Shown here in pieces: positions 52,010-62,251 of a DNA stretch of 64,000 nt. This DNA is from Phycisphaerae bacterium (lineage in GTDB: Bacteria > Planctomycetota > Phycisphaerae > UBA1845), in the NCBI GenBank assembly GCA_029260015.1, contig JAJDEB010000036.1, positions 496,001-560,000 on the forward strand, written 5' to 3'. The stretch's first letter is position 1. Every line of letters begins with the position of its first letter. The translations under genes were made by a program, and so were the position numbers. The notes under the pieces were generated by a model, which did no database searches, was not told the DNA's origin, and was given only the letters and a program-made list of their open reading frames with translations.

Positions 52010-53644
52010 ATGCATTCAACAAACTTGCAAGGCAATGGCAGGATTTCGATCGAGCGCGGAGACGCCGAATCGCGCGCTCTGGCGTCAAAGGTCATGGCCG
52101 ACCTCGCGGCGAACGAATCGCAGCGGGAATTCACCTGGGACCTTGTCAAGAAAAACAACCTGCGAACGGTTTTCCGTGTCACGACGCCCAACGCAATCGT
52201 GTTCGCCAAGCTGCACCATGTGACCGGAATCGGGCAGCGATTCAAAAACTGGTTACTTGGAACTCCAGCCAACCGCGAATTCGACGCCAGCCAGTTCGCG
52301 ACCAAACACGGTGTTCCTTGCGTCAATGTTTTTGCCACTGCGTTATCGCGATCGCCAGGCGCGACGACTTCGATCGCCCTATCGCATGCGGTCGAATCGT
52401 CACGTTCCCTCGCCGATGAATTTGCAGAGTTGCAGGATGCGGGCACACCGGCTGCGTGCAGACAACTTTCGGAGTCAGTTGCCCAACTGCTTGCCACTGC
52501 GCACAACGCAGGATTCTTGCACGCCGACGATCATCCGGGAAACATATTGGTTCAGCGCGTGGCTGAAGGGCAGGTGAAATGCTTGTACGTTGACCTGTAC
52601 GGTTCACGATATGGGCGAGAGGTTTTGCCTGCGGATTCAGCCTATTCGCTGGCTTCATTGGGGCAGTGGTTTGTGGATCGCGCATCACGAACCGAACGAT
52701 TGCGGGTGGTCAAAAAGTACATTCAACTGCGCGGCTGGCCCACAACTGGTGCGTTCTTAAGAACATTCGTCGAACAAATTAAAGCGGCATCGACTCGTCG
52801 CAAACGCATCCTCTATCGCAAACGCGACAAACGCATCACCCGAAACAACTCCCACTTCAAGCAGGTCGCATTATCAGACGACTGGCATTCCTGGATCACG
52901 CTTCGCTTTCGCCATCAGCCCGAACTCACCGGTGCCCAACCTCCAGATTGGCCTGCTACCGATGTCGCAGAGTTCGTGCGCGAGCGCTTCGGATTGGGCA
53001 GCGATGATAAACAGAACAACTCCATCTCCAGCGGCTTGGATGATTCGATTCGATTCACTTCGAACATGCGTGAGGCATGGAGTTGGCGATGGTTTGGGTC
53101 GCCGGCAAGACGTCGTTATGTGTTAGCCTGCGAGGCGATGAACCGCGACATTCCTACGGCGCTGCCAATCGGCATTGCTGAGCAGCGAAGTGCTTTGGGA
53201 ACGCGCTGCGCCAAGGACATCACCGGCCGGCCACCCCAATGTGCCCCCATCCAAACGCTTCTGAGCGAACTTCCATGTGAATCGCGCAGGGCGCTGCTCG
53301 AACGGATTGGCCGACTGCTGGCACAAACGTTTGAACGGGGGATCGTGATTTCCAATCTATCACCCACGCGAATCGAAGCTGCCTGCTTCAACGGACTCGA
53401 CGTTCCGATATGGGTGGGCATTGAGGGGCGGTCTACAATGGGCCAGCTTTCAAATCCGACCCGATCCTGGATGTTGGCGAAGTTGGCCATCGAAGCTGGG
53501 TGCACTGGAATGGGCGACGCAATCCAGATGGCCAGGGTCCTTCGGGCATGTGTCCGATCGACAAGTTCCGTGTCGGACTGGAAATTGACGTGGCGCGAGG
53601 TGCGGGAAACGGCGAATCTGATGGCTGGTTCGGTGGAATCATGA
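52010..53644 (+). CDS. WaaP/KdkA-type kinase fused to a degenerate second kinase-like domain
   Basis: From the ATG at 52010 the product has 544 residues. The first domain has an ATP-lysine candidate (Lys67 in IVFAKLHH), the catalytic loop HADDHPGN at 171-178 and a metal-binding Asp195 (YVDLYGS), the order of lipopolysaccharide kinases (Kdo/WaaP/InaA). The second domain begins near residue 360 (RRRYVLACEAMNRDIPTALP). Its loop, ERGIVISNLSPTRIEA, aligns with the catalytic loop but has lost the His and Asp, so it is probably a pseudokinase. It probably phosphorylates a lipid A- or glycan-linked sugar. Confidence 0.72.
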   Translation: MHSTNLQGNGRISIERGDAESRALASKVMADLAANESQREFTWDLVKKNNLRTVFRVTTPNAIVFAKLHHVTGIGQRFKNWLLGTPANREFDASQFATKHGVPCVNVFATALSRSPGATTSIALSHAVESSRSLADEFAELQDAGTPAACRQLSESVAQLLATAHNAGFLHADDHPGNILVQRVAEGQVKCLYVDLYGSRYGREVLPADSAYSLASLGQWFVDRASRTERLRVVKKYIQLRGWPTTGAFLRTFVEQIKAASTRRKRILYRKRDKRITRNNSHFKQVALSDDWHSWITLRFRHQPELTGAQPPDWPATDVAEFVRERFGLGSDDKQNNSISSGLDDSIRFTSNMREAWSWRWFGSPARRRYVLACEAMNRDIPTALPIGIAEQRSALGTRCAKDITGRPPQCAPIQTLLSELPCESRRALLERIGRLLAQTFERGIVISNLSPTRIEAACFNGLDVPIWVGIEGRSTMGQLSNPTRSWMLAKLAIEAGCTGMGDAIQMARVLRACVRSTSSVSDWKLTWREVRETANLMAGSVES

Positions 53645-54057
53645 TCCGTAAGGCCAGAATCAGATATCGCCAGAATTAAATCTCCCAGAATCAGATGCGA
53701 TTGATTCGGTGATATGGGTACTGAAGCCAAACTGGCAAAGCTGGCGGCTTGACAACCAAGGTATTGGACAGCGAAGCGTCGAACCGTCTCGCCAAAGCCT
53801 TGACAGATACATGGTGTTGCCAAAAATACCATTCGGGGAACATGCGCACGGCGTTTGCCCCCGCCCTAGTTATTATAGCGCATTGACTTACAGCGTTCGT
53901 GTGGGATTTTCCGCATCGCCGAAATCGGTTCCCCCTGCGGGTATCTTCGAGCATTCTCAAAGTATTGGCCGACTACTCGGCAGATGATCGGCGGGACCGG
54001 CGGATGGCAGCACTGGTGCCACCGACCTCAGCCTGACCCTTGAAAGGTTCACTGTTC
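53645..54057. other. Intergenic stretch without recognisable gene
   Basis: The 413 bp between the kinase and the subtilase hold only short ORFs without family resemblance. The right end contains GAAAGG before the subtilase start. Confidence 0.5.
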
Positions 54058-56958
54058 ATGAATTCACGTTGCCCAACGACCTCGCCCTTTGTGACCTCAA
54101 TCGCATACGCAGCGGCAGCAATTGCGATATTCATTTCGCATGGCGTCGTCGCAGCCGAAGAAGGAACCGGTGAGAAGCTCGGATATTACGCCAACGGCGC
54201 GTTTCATCAGCTCATCCAATCGGACTCTGAATTCGTCGTCGAGTTTGAAGACGCGAGCCAGCGAACCGCTTTGAATCAGCAAATGCGGGCCAACCCCGAT
54301 ATCGTCATCGACGACGTCTCTTGGGATTGCCACCCTAACCGGTTTGCCATTCTTAAAGGCAAGCGATTGGACGCAGCCGCCCAAACCCGGCTTCGCGGCA
54401 GCCGCGCCATCAAATCGATCCGCAACGTGTACCGTTATTCAGACGATGGCGACGCGGTCTTAAGCAGCGGTAAGATCGTCGTCAAACTCAAACCGACCGT
54501 CACCGACGCCGAACGCGACGTCATGTTTGCCGACTACAAGGTGCGCGTTGTGAATCCCGTTGCGGGCATCGATCAGGCGTTTGTCGTTGAGCCGATTGAT
54601 ATCGAAGGAGACGCCGACATTCGCACGGCGAACGCCTTGTATCGAGACAGCCGGACCGAATACGCCCATCCTGATTTCTTTCAGGCCAACGCCGTTCGCG
54701 GGTTTGGCACCGATACATTTTTTAGCAGTCAATGGCACTTGGTTAATACCGGTCAAGGCGGCGGAACGCCTGGGGCAGACATTTCCATCGCAGATGCGTG
54801 GAATCGTACGTTTGGGAACCTGGACGGAAATCCGTTGATTGGCCAACTCGACGATGCGTGCGATGTCCAACACGAAGACCTGGTCGCCAACTACATTGGC
54901 ATCAGCCACGACGTCGAGACCAATACCCAGACGGCGACGGCAGCCAACCCCGCGGTACTCGAAGATCGCCACGGTACGGCGACGATGGGCCTCATGGTCG
55001 CATCGTTTAATGGCATCGGAGTGCGTGGCGTCGCACCAGCAGCTCGGTTTACTGCTTCCCGTGGAATTGGAACCGTGGTGTCCAACAGCCAGATCGCCAG
55101 TGCCTACGCCTTTGCACGAACACAGAATGTCGATGTTCACAACAACAGTTGGGGATTCGGCGGTGGTGTACCCAATCCCGATGTGGTTACCGACGCAATC
55201 GCGACCGCGTTTTTTGAAGGACGCGACGGATTGGGCACGTTGATCTGCTTTGCATCGGGAAACGGCAGAGGGATGGAGGACGATGCCCCGGTCGGTGTTG
55301 AGGTCAACGCGGCCACCGATCTAGCGGCGCTTCCGACGGTTCTTGGGGTGGGAGCGAGCAATGCAAACGATGTGTTGGCTTCATACAGCAATTTCGGACG
55401 AGAGATCGATGTCTTGGCACCGAGCATCGATTTTCCCAACCTTCCGGGACTGGTCACTACCGACAACACCGATGGCGCGTTCGTCGAACCGGGATACAAC
55501 AATGCTGGCCAAGACGACAATGGCAATGCCAACCTGGCCAACCCCAGCTACACTGACAACTTCGGCGGAACTTCAGGTTCGTCGCCAATCGTTACCGGTA
55601 TTGCTGCGTTGGTTCTTTCGCTCGAGCCAGATTACACCGCAACGCAGGTCCGAAACATCATCGAACACACTTGCGATAAGATTAATCCAACCGTGGCCAA
55701 CTACAACGGAATCACGGAACGCAGCCTTCAGTATGGCTATGGCCGCGTCAACGCAGGGCAAGCCGTCGAAATGACCTTCGACGGATTCTATTGGCCCGAG
55801 CGCGTCGCCAATGTTGCAATCAGCGACAATTCAATCGTCTGGAAAATAAACGACGATTTGCGCACGCGAGCGGGTGCAACTTTCGGTGTTCCGACGACGG
55901 CTGTGCTGGTCGTACAGGCAGATGAACCATTCTCATGGGCACCGACTGACGGCATCAACTACGGCATCGGCCAGGCACTTCTGGATCCGGATACGAATCA
56001 ACCCACCGGAGCCACTGTCGTCGCCAACTTCAACGCGGAGCTTTTCAACTTTGACGATACTGATGGAACGAAGTACTTCGGTATTTATTCAATCACCAAT
56101 ACCATCCGCCGCGGAGTCACCTATGGATTTGGTGTTTCGATAAACTCGGCTGGTTCTGCAACGGTTGTCGATCCTGGTGTGCTTTTCGCTGAATCCGACG
56201 ATGACGATGACGACGGTGAGGACGTCAGTTCGGACAAACCCAATGTCTCGATCGACGTCAGCCCATTGAAGGGCACTTCACCACTTCGCGTAACGTTCCG
56301 TGGAAACGCCCAGTCAACGTTTGAAATCGCCTCATTCGTCTGGGACTTTGACGATGGGACCACGGTCAATTCACGAAACGCTGAACGGACATATATCGTC
56401 ACCAGTGGCACGACGCGATTCCTCCCGAAATTGATCGTCACGGATGTGATGGGCAATGTGGGCGAGCGTTCGGTGGCGATTGACGTGAGCGCTCCGAGCA
56501 CCGACGGCGACACCGGTTCAACCACATCGGGCACCGTTCGCATTCGCATTGCCGACCCTGAATCACCAGACTCTTCAAATATCTCGGCGGGTATCGCCCC
56601 ACTGACTGTCATTCTCAACGCGGAGGTTTCCGGATTCGGATCAGTCTCGCTTGAAAACCTGCAAGTGTTCTGGGACTTGGGTGATGGCAACACCGGCACC
56701 AGCCAAACGGTGTTCCACACCTATCAGCTTCCGGGTTCGTTCCCAGTTACGGTCACGGTCACAGACACGATCTCGGGCAGTAGCACACAGGACACAGCAT
56801 TTATCACGGTCACGCCCGATCCCGACAGCGTGGACAATGCAACACCGACTCCGACGCCAACGCCTTCAAACGGAACGGGTACGGGCTTGTGTGGAGCGGG
56901 CGGGGTGATGGCGATGGTCAGCATGTTGATGATGTTCGCCCTGCGTCGTTTACGCTAG
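54058..56958 (+). CDS. Secreted subtilisin-like protease (S8) with PKD domains and a Cys-Gly sorting-type tail
   Basis: The 966-residue product has a signal peptide (residues 1-30) and a prodomain with VVEFEDASQRTALNQ. The catalytic residues of the S8 triad are Asp265 (GQLDDACD), His305 (DRHGTATMGL) and Ser506 (GGTSGSSPIVTG). Two PKD-like domains follow (about 720-800 and 830-930) with FVWDFDDGTTVNSRN and VFWDLGDGNTGTSQTVFH. The end, TPTPTPSNGTGTGLCGAGG, then a hydrophobic stretch and LRRLR, resembles a C-terminal sorting signal with a Cys. It probably degrades protein outside the cell. Confidence 0.9.
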   Translation: MNSRCPTTSPFVTSIAYAAAAIAIFISHGVVAAEEGTGEKLGYYANGAFHQLIQSDSEFVVEFEDASQRTALNQQMRANPDIVIDDVSWDCHPNRFAILKGKRLDAAAQTRLRGSRAIKSIRNVYRYSDDGDAVLSSGKIVVKLKPTVTDAERDVMFADYKVRVVNPVAGIDQAFVVEPIDIEGDADIRTANALYRDSRTEYAHPDFFQANAVRGFGTDTFFSSQWHLVNTGQGGGTPGADISIADAWNRTFGNLDGNPLIGQLDDACDVQHEDLVANYIGISHDVETNTQTATAANPAVLEDRHGTATMGLMVASFNGIGVRGVAPAARFTASRGIGTVVSNSQIASAYAFARTQNVDVHNNSWGFGGGVPNPDVVTDAIATAFFEGRDGLGTLICFASGNGRGMEDDAPVGVEVNAATDLAALPTVLGVGASNANDVLASYSNFGREIDVLAPSIDFPNLPGLVTTDNTDGAFVEPGYNNAGQDDNGNANLANPSYTDNFGGTSGSSPIVTGIAALVLSLEPDYTATQVRNIIEHTCDKINPTVANYNGITERSLQYGYGRVNAGQAVEMTFDGFYWPERVANVAISDNSIVWKINDDLRTRAGATFGVPTTAVLVVQADEPFSWAPTDGINYGIGQALLDPDTNQPTGATVVANFNAELFNFDDTDGTKYFGIYSITNTIRRGVTYGFGVSINSAGSATVVDPGVLFAESDDDDDDGEDVSSDKPNVSIDVSPLKGTSPLRVTFRGNAQSTFEIASFVWDFDDGTTVNSRNAERTYIVTSGTTRFLPKLIVTDVMGNVGERSVAIDVSAPSTDGDTGSTTSGTVRIRIADPESPDSSNISAGIAPLTVILNAEVSGFGSVSLENLQVFWDLGDGNTGTSQTVFHTYQLPGSFPVTVTVTDTISGSSTQDTAFITVTPDPDSVDNATPTPTPTPSNGTGTGLCGAGGVMAMVSMLMMFALRRLR

Positions 56959-56963
56959 TGGTT

Positions 56964-57039
56964 CACTCCCGCGCATGCGGAAATCCAGAACAAGCGATGT
57001 GTAACGCGGGGCTTGGATTCCCGCTTTCGCGGGAATGAC
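56964..57039. repeat. Repeat family C: inverted pair of hairpins after the subtilase gene
   Basis: The right unit (57013-57039) contains ATTCCCGC-TTTC-GCGGGAAT. The left unit (56964-56987) contains ACTCCCGC-GCAT-GCGGAAAT, with a mismatch. The spacer is 25 bp. The element starts 6 bp after the subtilase stop. Confidence 0.82.
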
Positions 57040-57062
57040 AGTGGAGCGCGCCCCGCGATATC

Positions 57063-57091
57063 TTGTAGCCCACTCACTTCGCAGATATGAT
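57063..57091 (+). promoter_or_regulatory. Candidate promoter of the Clp N-domain gene
   Basis: TTGTAG (57063-57068) and TATGAT (57086-57091) are 17 bp apart, and transcription would start near 57098. The -35 hexamer is the same as in the rpsP candidate. Motif match only. Confidence 0.38.
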
Positions 57092-57173
57092 GTCGTCAGT
57101 TGGTGGATGTTGATTCAAGCAGAATCGACAGGCACTCAAGTAATGAACAAGTGTGCAGAAAGTGCTGAGTCTT

Positions 57174-57611
57174 ATGAATCCACATCTGACCGAACGCGTC
57201 GAGAAGATCATCAAGCTGGCTGAGGCCATCGCCCGCGAATATGATCTTGAGTATGTCGGCACCGAACACATCCTGCTTGCGATCCGCAAAGAGGGAACAG
57301 GTGTAGGGAGTCAGGTGCTTGCCGACAAAGGCATCTCGTACGAACGGATTAAGGAAGTCGTCGACGGACTCGTCAGAAAGAGCCTCGAAGACACATGGGT
57401 CTTTGGCCGGCTTCCCGGTTCGCCCCATTTTCGCAACGTCATCGCAAAGGCCGTCGAACAGGCCAACGAGATGAAATCATCGGAAGTCTGTACCGAGCAC
57501 CTGCTGCTTGCGTTGATGAACGAGCAGGACAGTGTCGCGCACCATGCACTGAAGGAACTGAAGTTTTCGCCCAAAGACTTGCAATCTGACATCGTCAATC
57601 GATCGCAATAA
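57174..57611 (+). CDS. Stand-alone Clp N-terminal domain protein (ClpC/ClpS-interaction type)
   Basis: The 145-residue product has the two Clp_N repeats: EYVGTEHILLAIRKEGTGVG and, later, EVCTEHLLLALMNEQDSVAH, as in ClpC/ClpA N-domains, which bind adaptors and substrates. There is no ATPase domain, so it is about one-fifth the length of ClpC. A start at ATG 57174 (MNPHLTERVEKIIKL) is preferred; GTG 57153 is possible. It may work as an adaptor competitor or a small chaperone partner. It lies between the subtilase and the converging leuB gene. Confidence 0.85.
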   Translation: MNPHLTERVEKIIKLAEAIAREYDLEYVGTEHILLAIRKEGTGVGSQVLADKGISYERIKEVVDGLVRKSLEDTWVFGRLPGSPHFRNVIAKAVEQANEMKSSEVCTEHLLLALMNEQDSVAHHALKELKFSPKDLQSDIVNRSQ

Positions 57612-57754
57612 CTGTTCATTCTCCAATCAAATCCCCGCAAACAATTCAACAAAAATTCCCCCCGCCAGTACCGGAGGAAGAGTACAGGCGGAGGGAAAAA
57701 GCGGGATTAAGTTTTGACTTGCGCGAAAACGCCGCGCCCTACGTACGACCGCAT

Positions 57755-58855
57755 CTAGGCGACCATCGCCGATGCACTCACCTGACGAATCGCCGATATG
57801 ATGGCCTGCCCCATTTCCTTCGTGCTGACAAACGATTCATTGGCGCGAACCAGATCGGGCGTGCGAACGCCATCTGCAATGACCTTTTCGACAGCCGATT
57901 CAATGCATTCGGCTTCCTTCGTCCAGCCCAATGACTCTCGACACAGCATCGCGGCGCTGAGAATCATGCCGATCGGGTTGGCGATCCCCTTGCCTGCAAT
58001 ATCCGGCGCGGAACCGTGAATCGGTTCATACAATCCCGGACCAGACGTTCCCAGCGACGCCGACGGCAGCAGACCCATTGAACCGGCCAGCACCGACGCC
58101 TCGTCGGTCAGAATGTCGCCGAACAAATTTCCCGTCACAATCACGTCGAAGTCTGCTGGCCTTTGTATCAAGTGCATGGCGGCTGCGTCGACCAACCCGT
58201 GCTCGAACTGAACGTCTGCGAATTCGTCGCGCATCACTCGGTCAGCCGTCGATCGCCACAATCGCGAAACCTCCAACACGTTGGCTTTGTCCACCGAGGT
58301 CAGCTTGTTGCGACGCCCTTTGGCCTTCTCTGCTGCCAGCCGAACAATGCGTTCGACTTCGCCCGTCGAGTAACCCATTGTATCGAACGCAAACTCGCCC
58401 GACGGATCAGGACGCCTGCCGCGCTCACCAAAATAAATGCCACCGGTCAACTCACGAATCACCAGCATGTCCACGTCGGTGACGAGTTCTTCTTTCAGCG
58501 GTCCCGACTTGGCCAACTCTTTAAACACGCGAACCGGGCGAAGGTTTGCAAACACACCCAAAGCTTTTCGTAATCCGAGCAAACCTTGCTCCGGACGCAC
58601 TTTGGCATTGGGATCATCCCATTTGGGACCACCGACCGCGCCGAGCAAGACCGCGTCAGACTCCAGGCAAACGTCAATCGTATCATCGGGAAGGGCTGTT
58701 CCGAATTCGTCAATCGCCCTCCCACCGATGATCGCGTCGGTAAACTCAACGTTGCGACCAAACTGATCGGCCACGGTTTCCAATACTTTGCAGGCTTCGT
58801 CGGTGACTTCCGGTCCTACACCGTCGCCGGCCAATACTGTGATCTTTGCTTTCAT
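57755..58855 (-). CDS. leuB: 3-isopropylmalate dehydrogenase
   Basis: The 366-residue product has [41 protein letters not shown] and [20 protein letters not shown], the metal, substrate and NAD sites of LeuB. It oxidises and decarboxylates 3-isopropylmalate in leucine synthesis, and the analogous beta-methylmalate in the citramalate route. The start at 58855 ([14 protein letters not shown]) fits the family. It is the last gene of the leftward branched-chain amino-acid cluster, 41 bp after cimA. Confidence 0.96.
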   Translation of the reverse strand: MKAKITVLAGDGVGPEVTDEACKVLETVADQFGRNVEFTDAIIGGRAIDEFGTALPDDTIDVCLESDAVLLGAVGGPKWDDPNAKVRPEQGLLGLRKALGVFANLRPVRVFKELAKSGPLKEELVTDVDMLVIRELTGGIYFGERGRRPDPSGEFAFDTMGYSTGEVERIVRLAAEKAKGRRNKLTSVDKANVLEVSRLWRSTADRVMRDEFADVQFEHGLVDAAAMHLIQRPADFDVIVTGNLFGDILTDEASVLAGSMGLLPSASLGTSGPGLYEPIHGSAPDIAGKGIANPIGMILSAAMLCRESLGWTKEAECIESAVEKVIADGVRTPDLVRANESFVSTKEMGQAIISAIRQVSASAMVA

Positions 58856-58896
58856 TGCTATTCCACTCAAATGCTGTTCAATATTCCGTCGCAATC

Positions 58897-60486
58897 TCAT
58901 GCTGTTTCGGCCAGGAGCAATTCGCTCTCGCGCGTGCCATAGGCCTGCACCAATCCGAACTCAAAACTATCGTAAAGCGCCTGCCAACTGGCTTCGATGA
59001 TATTTCGCGACGCGCCGACCGTCGTCCAGGTGCGACCGTTGTCGCTCGTATCGATCAACACGCGGGTCAGCGCCTGCGTCGCCTGCGAACCGTCGAGGAT
59101 GCGCACCTTGTAATCGGTCAGATGAAAATGCGCGAGCGCCGGATACGACGGCGTCAGCGCTTTTCGCAATGCAATGTCCAGTGCTTCCACCGGTCCGGAA
59201 CCTTCAGCCACCGTGTGATGCACGTCATTGTCGATGCGGATCTTCACGTTGGCTTCAGCCAAATGCCCGCGACCTTCGCGATGTTCGACGACCACCATAA
59301 AGTCCAGCAATTCAAAGAATGGCAAGTAGTCGTCTTTCTGCCGCCGGATTAACAGTTCCACCGACGCTTCAGCCGCTTCAAACGATGCGCCCTGCGCTTC
59401 GAGCGATTTGATCTGCTCGAGAACCGCGGCACTCGATTCATTGGAATCTGAAAGGCCAAACTCGTTGGCTTTGTAGCAGATGTTTCCGCGTCCGGAGAGT
59501 TCGGAAACAAGGATTCGCGTGCTGTTTCCTACGCTGGCTGGGATAACATGTTCGTACGAACCTTCGTCGCGCTGAAGGGCTGCGACATGCACGCCGCCCT
59601 TGTGGGCAAATGCACTGCGACCGACGTACGGCGTACCGTTCTGCACAGACATATTGCAAAGTTCGCTCACCACGCCCGACAACTCCATCAAACGCTGGAG
59701 GTGTCCTTCGGGTAAGACTTTGAAACCGTTTTTCAATTCTAAATTGGCGATGATCGTGCAGAGGTCGGCATTGCCACACCGTTCACCGATGCCGTTGACC
59801 GTACCCTGCACATGCGTTGCGCCTGCATGGATTGCCATCATCGAGTTCGCCACCGCGCACCCGCCGTCATTGTGGGCGTGGATACCCAGTGGCGCATCGA
59901 TCGCCTTTGCAACAGCCCTCACAATGCCAGCCAATTCCTGCGGCATCGTCCCACCGTTGGTGTCACAAAGCACTACCCGCGACGCTCCACCGGCGATAGC
60001 CGCCCTAAGCGTCTCTACCGCATACGCAGAATCTTCCTTGTAGCCATCGAAGAAATGTTCGGCGTCGTAAATGACTTCGCGGTTGGCAGCCAACAAATAC
60101 GCAACGCTCTCGCGAATGATCCGCAGGTTGTTTTCCAGATCGGTACGCAGAACTTCCGTGACGTGACGCGTCCAGGTCTTGCCGAAAATCGTCATCACCG
60201 GCGCGTTGCTTTCGATCAACGCGGTAAGGTTGGCGTCGTCTTCCACTGCCAGCGACGGGCGACATGTGCTGCCAAACGCCGCGATGCGAGCATGCGACAA
60301 TTTCACTTCTTGGACGGCTGCAAAATACTCGGCGTCCTTCGGGTTCGACCCGGGCCATCCACCTTCGATCAGGTGCATCCCGAACGAATCGAGCAGCGAT
60401 GTAATGCGCAACTTGTCTTTAAGCGTCAGGCATACGCCCTCGCCCTGGGTTCCGTCGCGCAATGTGGTGTCATAAAGCTCGATCAC
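58897..60486 (-). CDS. cimA: (R)-citramalate synthase
   Basis: The 529-residue product begins [20 protein letters not shown], typical of CimA rather than LeuA (which here reads TTLRDGEQSPGAT). It further shows [16 protein letters not shown] and [17 protein letters not shown] (metal and substrate sites), and the C-terminal LeuA_dimer regulatory domain. It condenses pyruvate with acetyl-CoA to citramalate, the threonine-independent entry to isoleucine. The start lies 5 bp after the leuA stop, so both are translated from one transcript. Confidence 0.9.
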   Translation of the reverse strand: MIELYDTTLRDGTQGEGVCLTLKDKLRITSLLDSFGMHLIEGGWPGSNPKDAEYFAAVQEVKLSHARIAAFGSTCRPSLAVEDDANLTALIESNAPVMTIFGKTWTRHVTEVLRTDLENNLRIIRESVAYLLAANREVIYDAEHFFDGYKEDSAYAVETLRAAIAGGASRVVLCDTNGGTMPQELAGIVRAVAKAIDAPLGIHAHNDGGCAVANSMMAIHAGATHVQGTVNGIGERCGNADLCTIIANLELKNGFKVLPEGHLQRLMELSGVVSELCNMSVQNGTPYVGRSAFAHKGGVHVAALQRDEGSYEHVIPASVGNSTRILVSELSGRGNICYKANEFGLSDSNESSAAVLEQIKSLEAQGASFEAAEASVELLIRRQKDDYLPFFELLDFMVVVEHREGRGHLAEANVKIRIDNDVHHTVAEGSGPVEALDIALRKALTPSYPALAHFHLTDYKVRILDGSQATQALTRVLIDTSDNGRTWTTVGASRNIIEASWQALYDSFEFGLVQAYGTRESELLLAETA

Positions 60487-60491
60487 GGTGA

Positions 60492-62075
60492 TTACTCCTT
60501 CGCCCCTGCCAGACTTTCAGGCTTCTTATTCTTGTTTCCCGACTCGAATCTTGCCTGCTTGTTGATCGCAGCCACATACGCTTTGGCGCTGGCGACAAGA
60601 ATGTCGGTATCTGCCCCATGCCCGCGGAACGTTCGTTCGTTTTCACCCGATCCGCAGCGAATGCGCACCGTCACCTCGCCAAGCGTATCAATCCCGCCGC
60701 TGACGGCATGAACGACGTATTCGAGCAACGTGACCTCAAATGGGATCAACCGATTGATCGCGGTGAAGATGGCGTCGACTGGACCGGTCCCCGTCGCCGC
60801 CCGCGTTTGCGGTTCCTTACCCGGCAGATTCATCGACACGCTTGCCGTTGGAATCGATGGTGCACCACACGACACATGCACGCCGTTGAGCGTGTAACGA
60901 TCTTCCGGCTGATAGTGAACGTCGGAAACCAATGCCTCTAATTCGGCTTCGGTGACTTCCTTTTTCTTATCCGCCAATCGTTTAAACCGCGCGAAGATGC
61001 GATCCAGTTCTTCGTCGTCGATTTGTTCCATGCCCATTTCGGTCAGATGGTGTCGCAGCGCGTTGCGTCCCGAATGCTTGCCCAATACGAGACGACTTTG
61101 CGTCAACCCGACCGTTTCCGGTCTCATGATCTCGTACGTTTCGGCGTGTTTAATCATGCCGTCCTGATGAATACCGGCTTCGTGCGAGAAGGCGTTTCCA
61201 CCGACGATCGCTTTGTTGGCCGGGACGATGATGCCCGTCCGCGCGGAAACCAGATGACTCGCTCGCGTCAGTTGTTTGGTTTTGACATTTGTCTGGCAAC
61301 CATAGAAAGCTTGGCGGGTGTGCAGGGCCATGACGATTTCTTCAAGCGATGCATTTCCCGCCCGCTCACCGATACCGTTGATCGTGCATTCGATCTGCCG
61401 CGCACCGGCTTGCATGCCCGCAAGCGAGTTGGCGACAGCCATCCCCAAATCATCGTGGCAATGTACCGACACGCAGCACTTGTCTATTCCATTGGTATTG
61501 TCGATCACATACCGCACCAATTCTGCAAACTCTGCCGGTTGCGAATAACCAACCGTGTCGGGAATGTTCAGCGTCGTCGCACCGGCATCGATCGCAGTCG
61601 AAAAGACTTTGACCAAGAATGCAGGGTCACTGCGACTTGCATCTTCGGCGCTGAACTCGACGTCTTCGCAAAGCGAGCGCGCGTAGGCGACGGCTTTAGC
61701 AACCGCCGCAATTACCTGCTCCTGTGTCATTTGTAGCTTGTGTTCGAGATGCAAATCCGACGTGGCAATAAACGTATGGATGCGCGGTTTTGCCGCGTGT
61801 CGGACAGCCTCCCAGCAGGCATCAATATCGCCCACCGTTGAGCGGGCCAAACCGGCGATCGTTGGACCGTCAGCCGTACCCACCGCAGCCGCGATGCGCG
61901 ACACCGATTCCAGATCGCCCGGTGAAGCGGCAGGGAAACCAGCCTCAATGATATCAACACCCAAACGAGCGAGTTGCTCGGCAATCTCCAATTTAGCGCC
62001 CGCATCCAGCGTCGCACCAGGAGACTGCTCACCGTCGCGCAAGGTTGTATCGAAAACTCGTACTTGATCACTCAT
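60492..62075 (-). CDS. leuA: 2-isopropylmalate synthase
   Basis: The 527-residue product (ATG at 62075, GAAGG upstream) has VRVFDTTLRDGEQSPGAT, DIIEAGFPAASPGDLESV, HCHDDLGMAVANSLAG and NGIGERAGNASLEE. Its C-terminal regulatory domain, ending with TDILVASAKAYVAAINK, normally senses leucine. It condenses 2-ketoisovalerate with acetyl-CoA as the committed step of leucine synthesis. It is upstream of cimA in the same operon. Confidence 0.96.
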   Translation of the reverse strand: MSDQVRVFDTTLRDGEQSPGATLDAGAKLEIAEQLARLGVDIIEAGFPAASPGDLESVSRIAAAVGTADGPTIAGLARSTVGDIDACWEAVRHAAKPRIHTFIATSDLHLEHKLQMTQEQVIAAVAKAVAYARSLCEDVEFSAEDASRSDPAFLVKVFSTAIDAGATTLNIPDTVGYSQPAEFAELVRYVIDNTNGIDKCCVSVHCHDDLGMAVANSLAGMQAGARQIECTINGIGERAGNASLEEIVMALHTRQAFYGCQTNVKTKQLTRASHLVSARTGIIVPANKAIVGGNAFSHEAGIHQDGMIKHAETYEIMRPETVGLTQSRLVLGKHSGRNALRHHLTEMGMEQIDDEELDRIFARFKRLADKKKEVTEAELEALVSDVHYQPEDRYTLNGVHVSCGAPSIPTASVSMNLPGKEPQTRAATGTGPVDAIFTAINRLIPFEVTLLEYVVHAVSGGIDTLGEVTVRIRCGSGENERTFRGHGADTDILVASAKAYVAAINKQARFESGNKNKKPESLAGAKE

Positions 62076-62162
62076 TTGCACTGACCTTCAATTCTTTTGA
62101 CTTCAAGAGCTCATGTTTCCCATGGTGCAGGCCCACCCGTAATCTTGCGGGTTGCGTGCCGC

Positions 62163-62220
62163 CGTCATTCCCGCGCGTTGCCCATCGCCCGTTCTGGACT
62201 CCCGCGTGCGCGGGAGTGAC
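62163..62220. repeat. Repeat family C: inverted pair, left unit degenerate
   Basis: The left unit (from 62163: CGTCATTCCCGCGCG) is truncated or decayed. The right unit (62195-62220) contains ACTCCCGC-GTGC-GCGGGAGT. It lies 31 bp after the ilvC stop and 88 bp before the leuA start. Confidence 0.72.
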
Positions 62221-62251
62221 AAAACCTGTGTAGGCTATCGCGACAGATCAC

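Noticed and set aside
57612..57754. Imperfect CCGCCAGTAC/GTACAGGCGG inverted repeat as a terminator for the Clp N-domain gene
   Set aside because: The stem has a mismatch and a 10-nt loop, and the T-run is missing.
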